A stretch of DNA of 17,393 bases from an uncultured Muribaculaceae bacterium (GCA_902494515.1 CABUTS010000060.1:1-17393), one strand, 5' to 3'; counted from the first letter of the stretch, positions 1 to 7,534 are shown. The notes: a model not told the origin generated them from the letters alone. Program-made: numbers and translations.

Positions 1-173
1 CCCTCAACCCTCCCCTCTCGACCCTCCCCCCTCGACTCTCCACTCCAGCCAAAGCGCCATTAACATATTTTAGGCATTTAACACCCAAATCACGCCCTAT
101 TTACTCTTTTTAACTTTAAAGGCCGATTTTTAGCATTTATTAGTGAAATTCAACAAATATTTCAGCAAAAATA
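1..173. other. Noncoding upstream region with pyrimidine-rich repeats
   Basis: No credible gene is visible. Positions 1-55 are almost pure C/T on the plus strand and consist of imperfect repeats of a CTCGACCCTCCCC-like unit. The rest, from about 60, is A/T-rich and leads into the ino1 promoter. Similar C/T-rich tracts occur in the spacers of the T9SS operon further on. Confidence 0.5.
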
Positions 174-205
174 TTTTCACAATTAAAAATATCTCCGTAC
201 TTTTG
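174..205 (+). promoter_or_regulatory. Candidate ino1 promoter (Bacteroidetes type)
   Basis: TACTTTTG at 198-205 matches the Bacteroides -7 consensus TAnnTTTG exactly. A TTTT at 174-177, 20 nt upstream, could stand in for the -33 TTTG/TTG element. Transcription would begin near 212, giving a leader of about 160 nt before ino1. The leader holds a short direct repeat, CAACCTTTG at 302-310 and 312-320. The -7 match is seen; its use is inferred. Confidence 0.4.
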
Positions 206-374
206 GGGGCAATTTAGCTTATAGCGTCTCAGAGGAGCTGCATCCCGACTGCCAGTCGCCGGTTTCCGAAACATTTCTTGCTCCCATAACCCCTTGGCTG
301 TCAACCTTTGCCAACCTTTGTCCCCGCAAAAGGCTATCACCAGAAAACAACAAAACATTATACTTATTAAAAAA

Positions 375-1709
375 ATGAGTGAAATTAAGAAAGCCGATGG
401 CAAACTCGGCGTGTTAGTCGTCGGTCTCGGCGCTGTTTCCACCACTTTTATGACCGGTGTGCTGATGACCCGCAAGGGCCTCGCCAAACCCGTAGGTTCC
501 ATGACCCAGTACGACAAAATCCGCGTCGGCGAAGGTGAAAACAAGAAATACCTCAAATACAACCAGATCGTTCCCCTGGCTGACCTCAACGACATCGTGT
601 TCGGCTCCTGGGACGTTTATCCCGCAAACGCTTTCGAATCGGCTATGCACGCCGAAGTCCTCAAAGAGAAGGACATCCTCCCCGTTAAGGAGGAACTCGA
701 GCAGATCGTGCCTATGAAGGCCGCTTTCGACCACAACTACGCCAAGCGTCTCGATGGCGAAAACATTATGGTCGGCAAGACCCGCTGGGAAATGGTTGAA
801 CAGCTCCGCGAAGACATCCGCAACTTCAAGAAGGAGAAAGGCGTTGACCGCGTCGTTGTTCTCTGGGCAGCTTCCACCGAAGTTTACGTTCCCGTTGACG
901 AAAACGTTCACATGACTCTCGACCAGCTCGAAAAAGCTATGAAGGCCGACGACAAGGAGCACGTTGCTCCCTCCATGTGCTACGCTTACGCAGCCCTCAC
1001 CGAAGGCGCTCCCTTCATCATGGGTGCCCCCAACACCACCGTCGACATCCCCGCTATGTGGGAACTCGCCGAGAAGACCAAACTGCCCATCGCAGGTAAG
1101 GACTTCAAGACCGGCCAGACCCTCGTTAAGTCCGGTTTCGCTCCCATCATCGGCACCCGCTGCCTCGGCCTGAACGGCTGGTTCTCCACCAACATCCTCG
1201 GCAACCGCGACGGTCTCGTGCTCGACGAACCCGCCAACTTCCGCACCAAGGAGGTTTCCAAACTCTCCACCCTCGAGTCCATCCTCGTGCCCGAAGAGCA
1301 GCCCGACCTCTACGGCGTTAACTGCGGCGGCGAAGGCAACGACCACAACGGCTACTACCACAAGGTCCGCATCAACTACTATCCTCCCCGCAACGACAAC
1401 AAGGAAGGCTGGGACAACATCGACATCTTCGGCTGGATGGGCTACCCCATGCAGATCAAGATCAACTTCCTCTGCCGCGACTCCATCCTGGCAGCTCCCC
1501 TCTGCCTTGACCTCGTACTTCTGAGCGACCTCGCAGCCCGCAACGGCCGTTACGGCATCCAGCGCTTCCTGAGCTTCTTCCTCAAGAGCCCGATGCACGA
1601 CTACACCAAGGGTGAAGTACCCGTAAACCACCTCTTCCAGCAGTATGTAATGCTGAAGAACGCCATCCGCGAAATGGGCGGCTACCCCGCAGACGAGCCC
1701 ATCGACTAA
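375..1709 (+). CDS. ino1: myo-inositol-1-phosphate synthase
   Basis: Converts glucose 6-phosphate to 1D-myo-inositol 3-phosphate with NAD+, in the cytoplasm. In gut Bacteroidetes this step feeds phosphatidylinositol and inositol sphingolipids. The 444-residue protein opens with a Rossmann loop (VVGLGAVSTTF, about residues 14-24). It has the family core NTTVDIPAMWELAEKTKLPI followed by AGKDFKTGQT, where the lysines form the active site, then NILGNRDG (the counterpart of the LGNNDG motif), KEGWDNIDIFGW and DSILAAPLCLDLV near the C-terminus. I chose ATG 375: it follows an A-rich stretch, and the 27 residues from the possible TTG at 294 are unlike the family. The gene has its own candidate promoter and a terminator 80 nt downstream, so it looks monocistronic. 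No PI-synthase or phosphatase gene lies on the visible side. Confidence 0.95.
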   Translation: MSEIKKADGKLGVLVVGLGAVSTTFMTGVLMTRKGLAKPVGSMTQYDKIRVGEGENKKYLKYNQIVPLADLNDIVFGSWDVYPANAFESAMHAEVLKEKDILPVKEELEQIVPMKAAFDHNYAKRLDGENIMVGKTRWEMVEQLREDIRNFKKEKGVDRVVVLWAASTEVYVPVDENVHMTLDQLEKAMKADDKEHVAPSMCYAYAALTEGAPFIMGAPNTTVDIPAMWELAEKTKLPIAGKDFKTGQTLVKSGFAPIIGTRCLGLNGWFSTNILGNRDGLVLDEPANFRTKEVSKLSTLESILVPEEQPDLYGVNCGGEGNDHNGYYHKVRINYYPPRNDNKEGWDNIDIFGWMGYPMQIKINFLCRDSILAAPLCLDLVLLSDLAARNGRYGIQRFLSFFLKSPMHDYTKGEVPVNHLFQQYVMLKNAIREMGGYPADEPID

Positions 1710-1789
1710 TCCCCCCGGCTTACGAACCCCGAATCCCCCGCTGATTAATCGACAGCAACCTATCCACCGATTAATCGCCCCCTATAACC

Positions 1790-1831
1790 GCGCCCCGAAA
1801 GCTCCCCGAGCTTCCGGGGCGCCCTGTTTTT
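1790..1831 (+). terminator. Intrinsic terminator of ino1
   Basis: A 14-bp GC-rich stem (1790-1803 with 1809-1822, one A-C mismatch) closes a 5-nt loop and is followed by five T at 1827-1831. It lies 80 nt after the ino1 stop, in the right orientation. Confidence 0.8.
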
Positions 1832-1964
1832 CCCTCCCTCCCCCAAATCGCGCGGCAACCACCAAAGTCGCGCCACAACCCCAAAGTCGCACCTAAACGT
1901 ACGGACGTGCCTTTGGCACGTAACCACCGACAATATAATCTATCTAACTCGTAATCAAATATTT

Positions 1965-2178
1965 AACACAGAACTACACGGAACTAACGGAAGCAAATTT
2001 GTCTCCGGAACGTCAAACCGAACCATTGCGGAGCTGCCGCTCCTGAACGTTAACGGAAGCCTTCGGCGTGGCAAACTTGGGAGTGCCGTCAGGCTTCCGT
2101 TGACGTTCTGCGTCAGGCCTTTAGGCCTCAGTTGACGTTCGATATGAAGGTTCCGTTAGTTCCGTGTAGCTCCGTGTT
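1965..2178 (+). repeat. 215-bp palindromic repeat element, copy 1
   Basis: About 90% identical by eye to the copy at 2788-3004, in direct orientation. The ends are imperfect inverted repeats of about 27 bp (AACACAGAACTACACGG... and the complementary right end). An inner arm (GAACGTTAACGGAAGCCT-like) is mirrored near 2090-2107, and AACGTCAAAC near 2010 is mirrored as GTTGACGTT near 2131-2139. The whole unit could fold into one long branched hairpin. TTAA lies at both edges of this copy, which may be a target duplication or just part of the palindrome. There is no transposase, so it would be a non-autonomous MITE-like or REP-like element. Confidence 0.75.
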
Positions 2179-2411
2179 AAAAGACAGATTTCGTAGCGGA
2201 TACTTGCAAACTTGTTGATCATGAAGACCTTCGGCCTTCATCCGTTGTGGGCTGACAAGAGCCGGGTCTAAGCACCCTGACGGGCGCTAAGGCCCGGTTT
2301 CGTAAACATCAAGGCCTTTGGCCTTGCCCTGCCGGGGGCTACTCGCTCCACCAATCTAATCTGCCAATCTGCTCCATCAATCTGCTCCGCAACCAGAAGT
2401 CTAAAAGCCTA

Positions 2412-2599
2412 ATGGTCAGCCATAAGTCCCCGGCAATCGGCAACTTAGCTGCCCGGGCAATTGCCAACTTAGCTGCCGTAGGGTGAGTCCCCGCAATCGC
2501 CAACATAGATGCCGGATGGTCAGCCCCCCTCAACTGCTGGCTTAGCTGCCGTAGGGTGAGTCCCCCAACAACTGCCGGCTTGACTGCCGGAGGGCCAGC
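2412..2599. repeat. Degenerate ~37-bp tandem array
   Basis: The motif AGGGTGAGTCCCC / ATGGTCAGCCCCC followed by AACTGCCGGCTTAGCTGCCG recurs with starts near 2412, 2480, 2516, 2553 and 2591, a period of 36-38 bp for the later units. It forms the centre of the nested inverted-repeat island. Sequence drift between units suggests an old array. It is not a CRISPR, because the repeats are not separated by unique spacers. Confidence 0.6.
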
Positions 2600-2646
2600 A
2601 AGAAGCCCCCGGCAGGGGAAGGCTGAAAGCCTTCATGTTTAATTAA

Positions 2647-2689
2647 CCCCGTCTTAAAAATGGAGCGCAGCGGAATTTTTTAGGCGGGG
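2647..2689. repeat. Strong 15-bp hairpin within the island
   Basis: CCCCGTCTTAAAAAT at 2647-2661 pairs with ATTTTTTAGGCGGGG at 2675-2689 at 14 of 15 positions (one U-U mismatch, one G-U pair). The loop contains GAGCGCAGCG. It has no U-tract, so it is probably not an intrinsic terminator. Confidence 0.55.
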
Positions 2690-2787
2690 ATCCCCCGAAG
2701 CAACCAGGGTGAAGGCTGAAGGTCTTCATGAACAATTACTTACGGTCTTCCACGGCGGTTGATAACTCCTCCTGCCGGAGATCTTTT

Positions 2788-3004
2788 CACACGGAGCTAC
2801 ACGGAACTAACGGAAGCAAATTTTTCTCCAGAACGTCAAACCGAACCATTGCGGAGCTGCCGCTCCTGAACGTTAACGGAAGCCTGCGGGGTGGCAAACT
2901 TGGGAGTGCCGTCAGGCTTCCGTTAACGTTCCGCGTCAGGCTTTTAGGCCTCCGTTTGACGTTCCCACAAATTTGGTTCTGTTAGTTCCGTGCGGTTCTG
3001 TGTT
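2788..3004 (+). repeat. 215-bp palindromic repeat element, copy 2
   Basis: Second copy of the element at 1965-2178, same orientation. Its left end (2789-2815) is a perfect 27-bp reverse complement of the right end of copy 1 (2151-2177). The inner arm is cleaner here: GAACGTTAACGGAAGCCT near 2867-2884 is a perfect 18-bp mirror of AGGCTTCCGTTAACGTTC near 2914-2931. TTAA follows the right end, but the left flank is TTTT rather than TTAA. Confidence 0.75.
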
Positions 3005-3099
3005 AAGTATCTGATTCCGTGCTAAATAAAGGCTATTGGCGAGGTATACGTGCCAAAGGCACGTCCCGTACGTTAAAGGTCCCACGGGCTGGGGAAAGC

Positions 3100-3136
3100 A
3101 AGCGCGCCCGCAGGTACAAGACTTGCGGGCGCGCTT
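3100..3136 (-). terminator. Hairpin, likely terminator shared by the convergent transcripts
   Basis: A perfect 13-bp GC-rich stem (3100-3112 with 3124-3136) closes an 11-nt loop. It lies 158 nt beyond the ppiD stop on the minus strand. T-tracts on either side are weak (TTTATA on plus, TTGCTTT on minus), so it may be a weak, bidirectional or RNA-end-protecting hairpin. If it is the ppiD terminator, the 17-bp tandem array is part of the ppiD 3' UTR. Confidence 0.5.
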
Positions 3137-3170
3137 TATAGGGTTATATGAGGGAATTCCATGTTCGGGG

Positions 3171-3289
3171 AGAAATTCCCGGCAGGGGGAGATTCCCGGC
3201 AGGGAGAAATTTCCGAAAGAGGAAGATTCCCGGCAGGGGGTGTTTCCCGGCAGGGGGTGTTTCCCGGAAGAGGGAGATTCCCGAAGGGG
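3171..3289. repeat. 17-bp tandem repeat, seven units (minisatellite)
   Basis: Seven consecutive 17-bp units share the core TTCCCGGCAGGG: AGAAATTCCCGGCAGGG, GGAGATTCCCGGCAGGG, then variants in which GGCAGGG becomes GAAAGAG or GGAAGAG. The array ends 5 bp before the ppiD stop codon, so it lies in that gene's 3' UTR. The unit length is not a multiple of three in effect here, because the array is outside the reading frame. Such arrays are prone to copy-number change. Confidence 0.9.
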
Positions 3290-3294
3290 GGGGA

Positions 3295-5361
3295 TTACTG
3301 CTGTTCGATGGAGTAGAACTTCTGGATGCGGTTGTCGACCTTCTTGTTGCTCAGGAGGATGGCGGCAAGCGACTGCTGGAGGGCCATGGCGCCTTCACGC
3401 TGGGTGTAGACCATGGAGTCGTTCTGGAAGTCGAAGGGACGGCCTTCTTTGTCGACCTTGATTACCTGGAAAACAATCAGCGAGGAGTTGAGGGCAACGG
3501 GGCCTACGAGCTGGCCTTCCTTGGCGACAGCAACGTTGGCGTTAAGAGCGCTCTCGAAGGGAGGGAAGTTGCGGACCATAGGCTGACCGAAGGTAACCTG
3601 AGTGGTGTCGACTGCGACCTTCATGGCTGCGGCGTAGCCGGGAACATCCTTGGCCTTGCCCTGGAAGTCAGCCATCAGCTTGGCGCCCTTGGCGCGGTTG
3701 CGGGCCTTGTCCTCGAGGTATTTGTGAACGGGAGCGAAGGTGTAGGGGATGAAGTCACCGTCGAAGATATCCTTGATGGCGACGCCCATCAGACGGGTGT
3801 CGTTGTCGTTCTTCAGGATACCACTGACAGCGCCCTTCTTGTTCTCGATGGTCCACTTGGCGGCGTTGCGGCTTTCGGGGAGGTTGTTGACCGAGAGAGT
3901 GGAGGGGGTGACGTTGGCCTCCATAACGTTGTAGCCGGCCTTGACAGCGGCAGCTGCGAACTTCTCGGGAGTATTGTTGTCGGCGAGGAACTTGCTGAAG
4001 TCGCCGTTGAGCTTGCTGACGGTGGCGTTGGAGGGGATAACCTCGTAGGTAATCTCGGCGATGTCATAGACAGCGACAGGAGCCTTGCGGGTGCGGATCT
4101 TCATGGCAACACCGGGGTTGTTCTTGGCGGTGAAGTACTTGCCGGCTTCAGCGGCTGCGATATCCTCTTTGACCATTGCGAGCTGAGGATCGGTGAGGGA
4201 AACCCATACGGAATCCTGGTTCTGGGCGATGAGCTTCTCGCCGAGGTCGGCGGGACGGCTGCCGTTGTTGAGCTTCACGAGCACGGAGTCGACGTTGGCG
4301 CCTTCGGCGAAGACAGCCATGTCGAGGAGCACGGAGTCAACGTTCTCGGTGGAACCGATGAGCTTGGCCAGAGTGTAGGTGTTGTCGTAGAACGAAACCT
4401 GGCATACGGTGTCGGCGGTAATCTTGTCGAGGTTCTGGCGGAGCGAGGGGCTGAGCTTGCTCTTGGGAGCGCTGACGCGGTTTACGTAGAACTTGGAGTT
4501 GTCGGCGAGAGCTTCGGTGCCTTCGCAGTCGCGGAGAGCGACAATAGCGTTGGTGACCTCCTTGGAAGCGGCGTCGAGGTCCTCCTTCGAGGGAACGATG
4601 TCAACGGTGATGTAGTCGACAACGAACTGAGGCTCGGTGATGAGGAAGCGCTGCTTCTCTTCGTTATAGATAGCCTTGATGTCGTCCTCGGTGGGCTTGA
4701 ACTGGTCGTCGGGGAGGGCGTTGTAGTCGGTGCGGGCGTAAGCGATGGTGGATGTCACGGCGTTGGCATCGTAGACAGCCTGGGCATCGAGCTTGTTGGC
4801 GGGGAGGGCGCCGCTGAAGAGATTGCCGAACTTCTGGCTCAGGAGAGCCCGCTCGGTCTGCGTTTCGAGGGCGGTCCAGGCTTGCTGGAGCTGCTGTGCC
4901 TGCTCGGGCTGGAGGCCATATTTCTGGGCGTTGAAAGCGTAGTCATAGAGGACCTGGGCGGAGGGGAAGCCCCACTGCTGAACCATCTGGGCCACCATGG
5001 GATGGGGGTTGTCGCCGATCATGGCGCGGGAGAGCTCGTTGTCGGTGACGGTAAGGCCGAGAGCGTCGAGTTCCTCGTTGAGGAGGGTTTCGTTGATCAT
5101 CTGCTGGAGAACAGACTGCTGGATGCGAGCGTTGTCGACATTGGTGTAACCCTGGTCGCGCATCTGTTCGGACTGCTGCTCTACGCGGCGCTGGAACTCA
5201 AGATAGTCGATTTTCTGACCATCGACCTTAGCCACGGTGTGGTTGTCGGTGAAGAGCTCACCGGGATTGTCGATGGCGGTGAGGATAAACAACAGAAGCG
5301 CAAGGCCGAGGATCGAAATGACCAGGACGGGCCTCTGTCGGATTTGTTCAAGTGCTGACAT
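3295..5361 (-). CDS. ppiD: PpiD-like membrane-anchored SurA_N / peptidyl-prolyl isomerase family protein
   Basis: Likely a periplasmic folding chaperone anchored in the inner membrane. The 688-residue protein has a short cytoplasmic start, one transmembrane helix at about residues 12-30 (VLVISILGLALLLFILTAI), then a SurA-N-like helical domain (about 40-165; VDGQKIDYLEFQRRVEQQ, and INETLLNEELDALGLTVTDNEL) and a long periplasmic part. This is the layout of Bacteroidetes PpiD proteins of about 700 residues. I do not see the parvulin hallmarks (an HIL strand or a GGxLG loop), so rotamase activity is doubtful and the chaperone role is the safer reading. The start ATG at 5361 directly precedes the anchor. 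A consensus promoter lies about 220 nt upstream, with tandem hairpins in the leader. Transcribed alone, convergent with ino1. Confidence 0.85.
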   Translation of the reverse strand: MSALEQIRQRPVLVISILGLALLLFILTAIDNPGELFTDNHTVAKVDGQKIDYLEFQRRVEQQSEQMRDQGYTNVDNARIQQSVLQQMINETLLNEELDALGLTVTDNELSRAMIGDNPHPMVAQMVQQWGFPSAQVLYDYAFNAQKYGLQPEQAQQLQQAWTALETQTERALLSQKFGNLFSGALPANKLDAQAVYDANAVTSTIAYARTDYNALPDDQFKPTEDDIKAIYNEEKQRFLITEPQFVVDYITVDIVPSKEDLDAASKEVTNAIVALRDCEGTEALADNSKFYVNRVSAPKSKLSPSLRQNLDKITADTVCQVSFYDNTYTLAKLIGSTENVDSVLLDMAVFAEGANVDSVLVKLNNGSRPADLGEKLIAQNQDSVWVSLTDPQLAMVKEDIAAAEAGKYFTAKNNPGVAMKIRTRKAPVAVYDIAEITYEVIPSNATVSKLNGDFSKFLADNNTPEKFAAAAVKAGYNVMEANVTPSTLSVNNLPESRNAAKWTIENKKGAVSGILKNDNDTRLMGVAIKDIFDGDFIPYTFAPVHKYLEDKARNRAKGAKLMADFQGKAKDVPGYAAAMKVAVDTTQVTFGQPMVRNFPPFESALNANVAVAKEGQLVGPVALNSSLIVFQVIKVDKEGRPFDFQNDSMVYTQREGAMALQQSLAAILLSNKKVDNRIQKFYSIEQQ

Positions 5362-5448
5362 TTAAAGTTAAATGGTTTATGTTATTATTTTTCTTTTTCC
5401 ATTTCAGCGGCGCTTCGCGGGGGACCGCAGGGATTTTCAGCTCCGGGA

Positions 5449-5511
5449 CCGGCGGATTGCAAGTGATTCGCAGCCGGGGGAACCGGCAGATTGCGGGTGA
5501 TTCGCAGCCGG
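5449..5511 (-). repeat. Two tandem hairpins in the ppiD leader
   Basis: Two copies of a 29-30 nt unit repeat at 34-nt spacing (5483-5511 and 5449-5477). Read on the minus strand, each can form CCGGC...GCCGG enclosing TGCG-AATCACC-CGCA; in the second copy the inner pair is TGCG with TGCA. The change replaces a G-C pair with a G-U pair, so pairing is kept. They lie between the ppiD promoter and start codon, so they would be in the mRNA leader. Confidence 0.6.
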
Positions 5512-5582
5512 AAAACGGGCGGTTTCGGGTCTGCCGGGCTGCGGATTTCAGAGGACAGCAGCCGCAAAGCGTTCTTAGCCCA

Positions 5583-5614
5583 CAAAGTTACGATTTTTTT
5601 GAGAACGCAGCAAA
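5583..5614 (-). promoter_or_regulatory. Consensus Bacteroidetes promoter for ppiD
   Basis: On the minus strand TTTG (5611-5614) is followed after exactly 20 nt by TAACTTTG (5583-5590). Both boxes match the Bacteroides -33 (TTTG) and -7 (TAnnTTTG) consensus with no mismatch. Transcription would begin near 5576, giving a leader of about 215 nt that includes the tandem hairpins. The remainder of the 408-bp gap between rng and ppiD holds no gene that I can support. Confidence 0.75.
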
Positions 5615-5679
5615 TAATTCGGGGGTTTTTCGCGTGGAATGTCAACAAGTTGGCGATTTTTCCGTAGCGTCCAGCGCAA

Positions 5680-5710
5680 AGGAGGCCGCGCCGGCGGGGC
5701 GCAGCCTCCT
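5680..5710 (-). terminator. Hairpin downstream of rng, likely terminator
   Basis: A 13-bp stem (5680-5692 with 5698-5710, one G-U pair on the transcript) closes a 5-nt loop, 60 nt after the rng stop. Only a short U run (TTT) follows on the minus strand, so termination may be weak or Rho-assisted. It lies just upstream of the ppiD promoter and would insulate that gene. Confidence 0.55.
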
Positions 5711-5769
5711 CGAATGGGTTGAATCTGACGGAATCCTTCATCGCGAAGGAGCCGGCTATGTTTTCCGAA

Positions 5770-7425
5770 TCAGGCGGACGGGGCCGGTTCGGGGTCGGCC
5801 GGCTGGTTTACGCGGTTCTTGGCTTTGTTTTTGGCCTTGACCTGCGAAGTACGGTCGAGGTCTTTCTCTTCCTTGAGGTCGATTTCGTTGCGGTCGGCGT
5901 CGAGCACGCGATACTGCAGGTAAGCCAGCGACTGGTCGGGCATGATCTTGAACTTTCCTCCGAGTTCGAACCGCCAGCGGCGGTAGAGCGAAAAGATGCC
6001 TTTCTTGAGATACGCATCGACGTAGGGGTGTACGTAGAGGATGAAATTTTTGACGTGTAGTTCGCCGATGAGGTAGGCCAATTTTTCGCGGAGGGTGTCG
6101 GTGAAGAGCAGCGACGGCTGTACTTCCCCCTTTCCGAAACATGAGGGGCAGGACTCGGTGGTTGCGATGTCGAGGGCGGGGCGGACGCGCTGGCGGGTAA
6201 TCTGCATGAGGCCGAACTTGCTCAGGGGCAAGATGTTGTGGCGGGCACGGTCATTGGCCATGACCTGACGCATATGGTCGTAGAGGGCCTGCCTGTGTTC
6301 GGCTTTGTTCATGTCGATGAAATCGATCACGATTATGCCTCCCATGTCGCGGAGGCGGAGCTGGCGGGCGATTTCATCTGCGGCGCGGAGATTCACATCC
6401 AGGGCGTTGGCTTCCTGGTCGTTACCGGCCTTGGCGCGGTTGCCCGAGTTGACATCGACAACGTGGAGCGCTTCGGTGTGCTCGATGATGATGTATGCGC
6501 CCGATTTGAAGGATACGGTTTTCCCGAACGACGACTTGATCTGTTTGGTGATGTTGTACTGGTCGAAGATGGGGACATCCTTGTCGTAGAGTTCTACGAT
6601 ATCCTTTTTTTCGGGGGCGATGAGACTGACGTATTTGAGAATCTGGGCGTAGGCTTCGGCCTGGTTCACGCGGATAGCCTCGAAGTCAGGAGAAAAGACG
6701 TCGCGGAGGACGCCGACAATCCGGCTTTCCTCTTCGAAGATGAGCGAGGGCACCTCGGCGGTGCGCGCTTTTGCGACGGCCTCTTCCCAGCACCCCATCA
6801 GGGTGCGGATTTCGTGGTTGAGCTCGGCGGCGGACTTTCCTTCGGCCGAAGTGCGGATGATGACGCCGAAGTTTTTGGGCCGGATGCTCTCCACGAGGTG
6901 GCGGAGGCGGAGTTTCTCGGCCGAAGAGCGGATTTTCTGCGAGATCGAGATTTTCTGCGAGAAGGGGATCAGCACCAGGTATCGGCCGGTGAATGAAATC
7001 TCGGTAGTCAGTCGGGGGCCTTTCGAGGAAATGGGCTCCTTGACAATCTGCACCATCAGTTCCCGGCCACATTCGAGGTGGTCGGTGATGGTGCCGTGTT
7101 TGTCGATGTCGGGGAGGAGCTTCATTTTCTGGACCTGGGGAAGCGGGGCTTTTCTGTCGCCGAAGAGCTGCCCGAGGAAGGCGGAATAGGAAGCGAAATG
7201 CGGACCAAGATCCAGGTAATGAAGGAAAGCGTCTTTTTCGTAGCCGACGTTGACGAATGCGGCGTTAAGGCCCGGCATGAGCTTCTTGACCTTAGCGACG
7301 TAGATGTCACCGACGGCGTAGGCCAGGTTACGGCTCTCTTTCTGCAGGGAGACGAGACGGCCGTCCTCAGTGAGGGCAATCGAGACCTCCTGGGGCTGTA
7401 CGTCGACGATAAGTTCGCTTTTCAT
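5770..7425 (-). CDS. rng: Ribonuclease E/G family endoribonuclease
   Basis: Single-strand endoribonuclease for rRNA maturation and mRNA decay in the cytoplasm. The 551-residue protein has the RNase E/G core: an RNase H-like/S1 start (about 35-100, YAVGDIYVAKVKKLMPGLNAAFVNVGYEKDAFLHY), the 5'-sensor region (ISSKGPRLTTEISFTGRYLVLIP, about 132-154), and the catalytic DNase I-like part with VDVNSG (Asp324, counterpart of E. coli RNase E Asp303) and VIDFIDM (about 366-372). The Zn-link CPSCFGKG has Cys427 and Cys430. A short charged and proline-rich tail follows the small domain, with no long RNase E scaffold. ATG 7425 gives the family N-terminus (MKSELIVDVQ). It lies downstream of hup and the 29-aa gene on the same strand, after a 263-nt spacer that holds two hairpins. 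Confidence 0.95.
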   Translation of the reverse strand: MKSELIVDVQPQEVSIALTEDGRLVSLQKESRNLAYAVGDIYVAKVKKLMPGLNAAFVNVGYEKDAFLHYLDLGPHFASYSAFLGQLFGDRKAPLPQVQKMKLLPDIDKHGTITDHLECGRELMVQIVKEPISSKGPRLTTEISFTGRYLVLIPFSQKISISQKIRSSAEKLRLRHLVESIRPKNFGVIIRTSAEGKSAAELNHEIRTLMGCWEEAVAKARTAEVPSLIFEEESRIVGVLRDVFSPDFEAIRVNQAEAYAQILKYVSLIAPEKKDIVELYDKDVPIFDQYNITKQIKSSFGKTVSFKSGAYIIIEHTEALHVVDVNSGNRAKAGNDQEANALDVNLRAADEIARQLRLRDMGGIIVIDFIDMNKAEHRQALYDHMRQVMANDRARHNILPLSKFGLMQITRQRVRPALDIATTESCPSCFGKGEVQPSLLFTDTLREKLAYLIGELHVKNFILYVHPYVDAYLKKGIFSLYRRWRFELGGKFKIMPDQSLAYLQYRVLDADRNEIDLKEEKDLDRTSQVKAKNKAKNRVNQPADPEPAPSA

Positions 7426-7534
7426 TTATTACTCTTAAGATTTTAATGGCTCGGTGGAGCGAGAGGGAGGGGGTCAGGGAATCTGACTGGGAGCGGCGGC
7501 TTCGGCGGGGAAGCCTCGGGGCAATAAAACGCGA

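Larger units (their letters stand above)
1894..3076. repeat. Nested inverted-repeat island between ino1 and ppiD
   Basis: This 1.18-kb gene-free stretch is bounded by inverted arms at 1894-1921 and 3048-3076 that differ by one substitution and one indel. Each arm contains the perfect hairpin ACGTGCC-TTT-GGCACGT. Inside are further mirrored pairs: 2151-2177 with 2789-2815 (perfect, 27 bp), 2220-2239 with 2711-2730 (one mismatch), and 2322-2340 with 2594-2612 (one mismatch). The centre is a 37-bp degenerate tandem array. No coding sequence is convincing, and short open frames here are repeat-derived. The layering is seen directly. Whether it is a composite of MITE-like insertions or a functional structure is unknown. 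Confidence 0.75.

Noticed and set aside
294..374. Upstream TTG start for ino1
   Set aside because: The added residues are translated leader sequence, unlike the family N-terminus; ATG 375 fits.
414..1631. Long minus-strand open frame across ino1
   Set aside because: Valine/Ala/Gly-rich shadow of a clearly identified gene; an artefact of high third-position GC.
2339..2533. 64-codon frame with AKLAIARAAKLPIAG-like repeats
   Set aside because: Translation of the degenerate 37-bp array; protein repeats follow from the DNA repeats.
2728..2985. Short frame of 85 codons in the repeat island
   Set aside because: Lies almost wholly within repeat copy 2 and has no family features.
3171..3289. CRISPR array
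   Set aside because: Units are contiguous 17-mers with no unique spacers and no cas genes nearby; the same holds for 2412-2599 and 9293-9410.
3148..5358. Long plus-strand open frame antisense to the PpiD-like gene
   Set aside because: Its product is Val/Gly/Leu/Glu-rich without domains, mirrors the codon bias of the real minus-strand gene, and begins inside the 17-bp tandem array.
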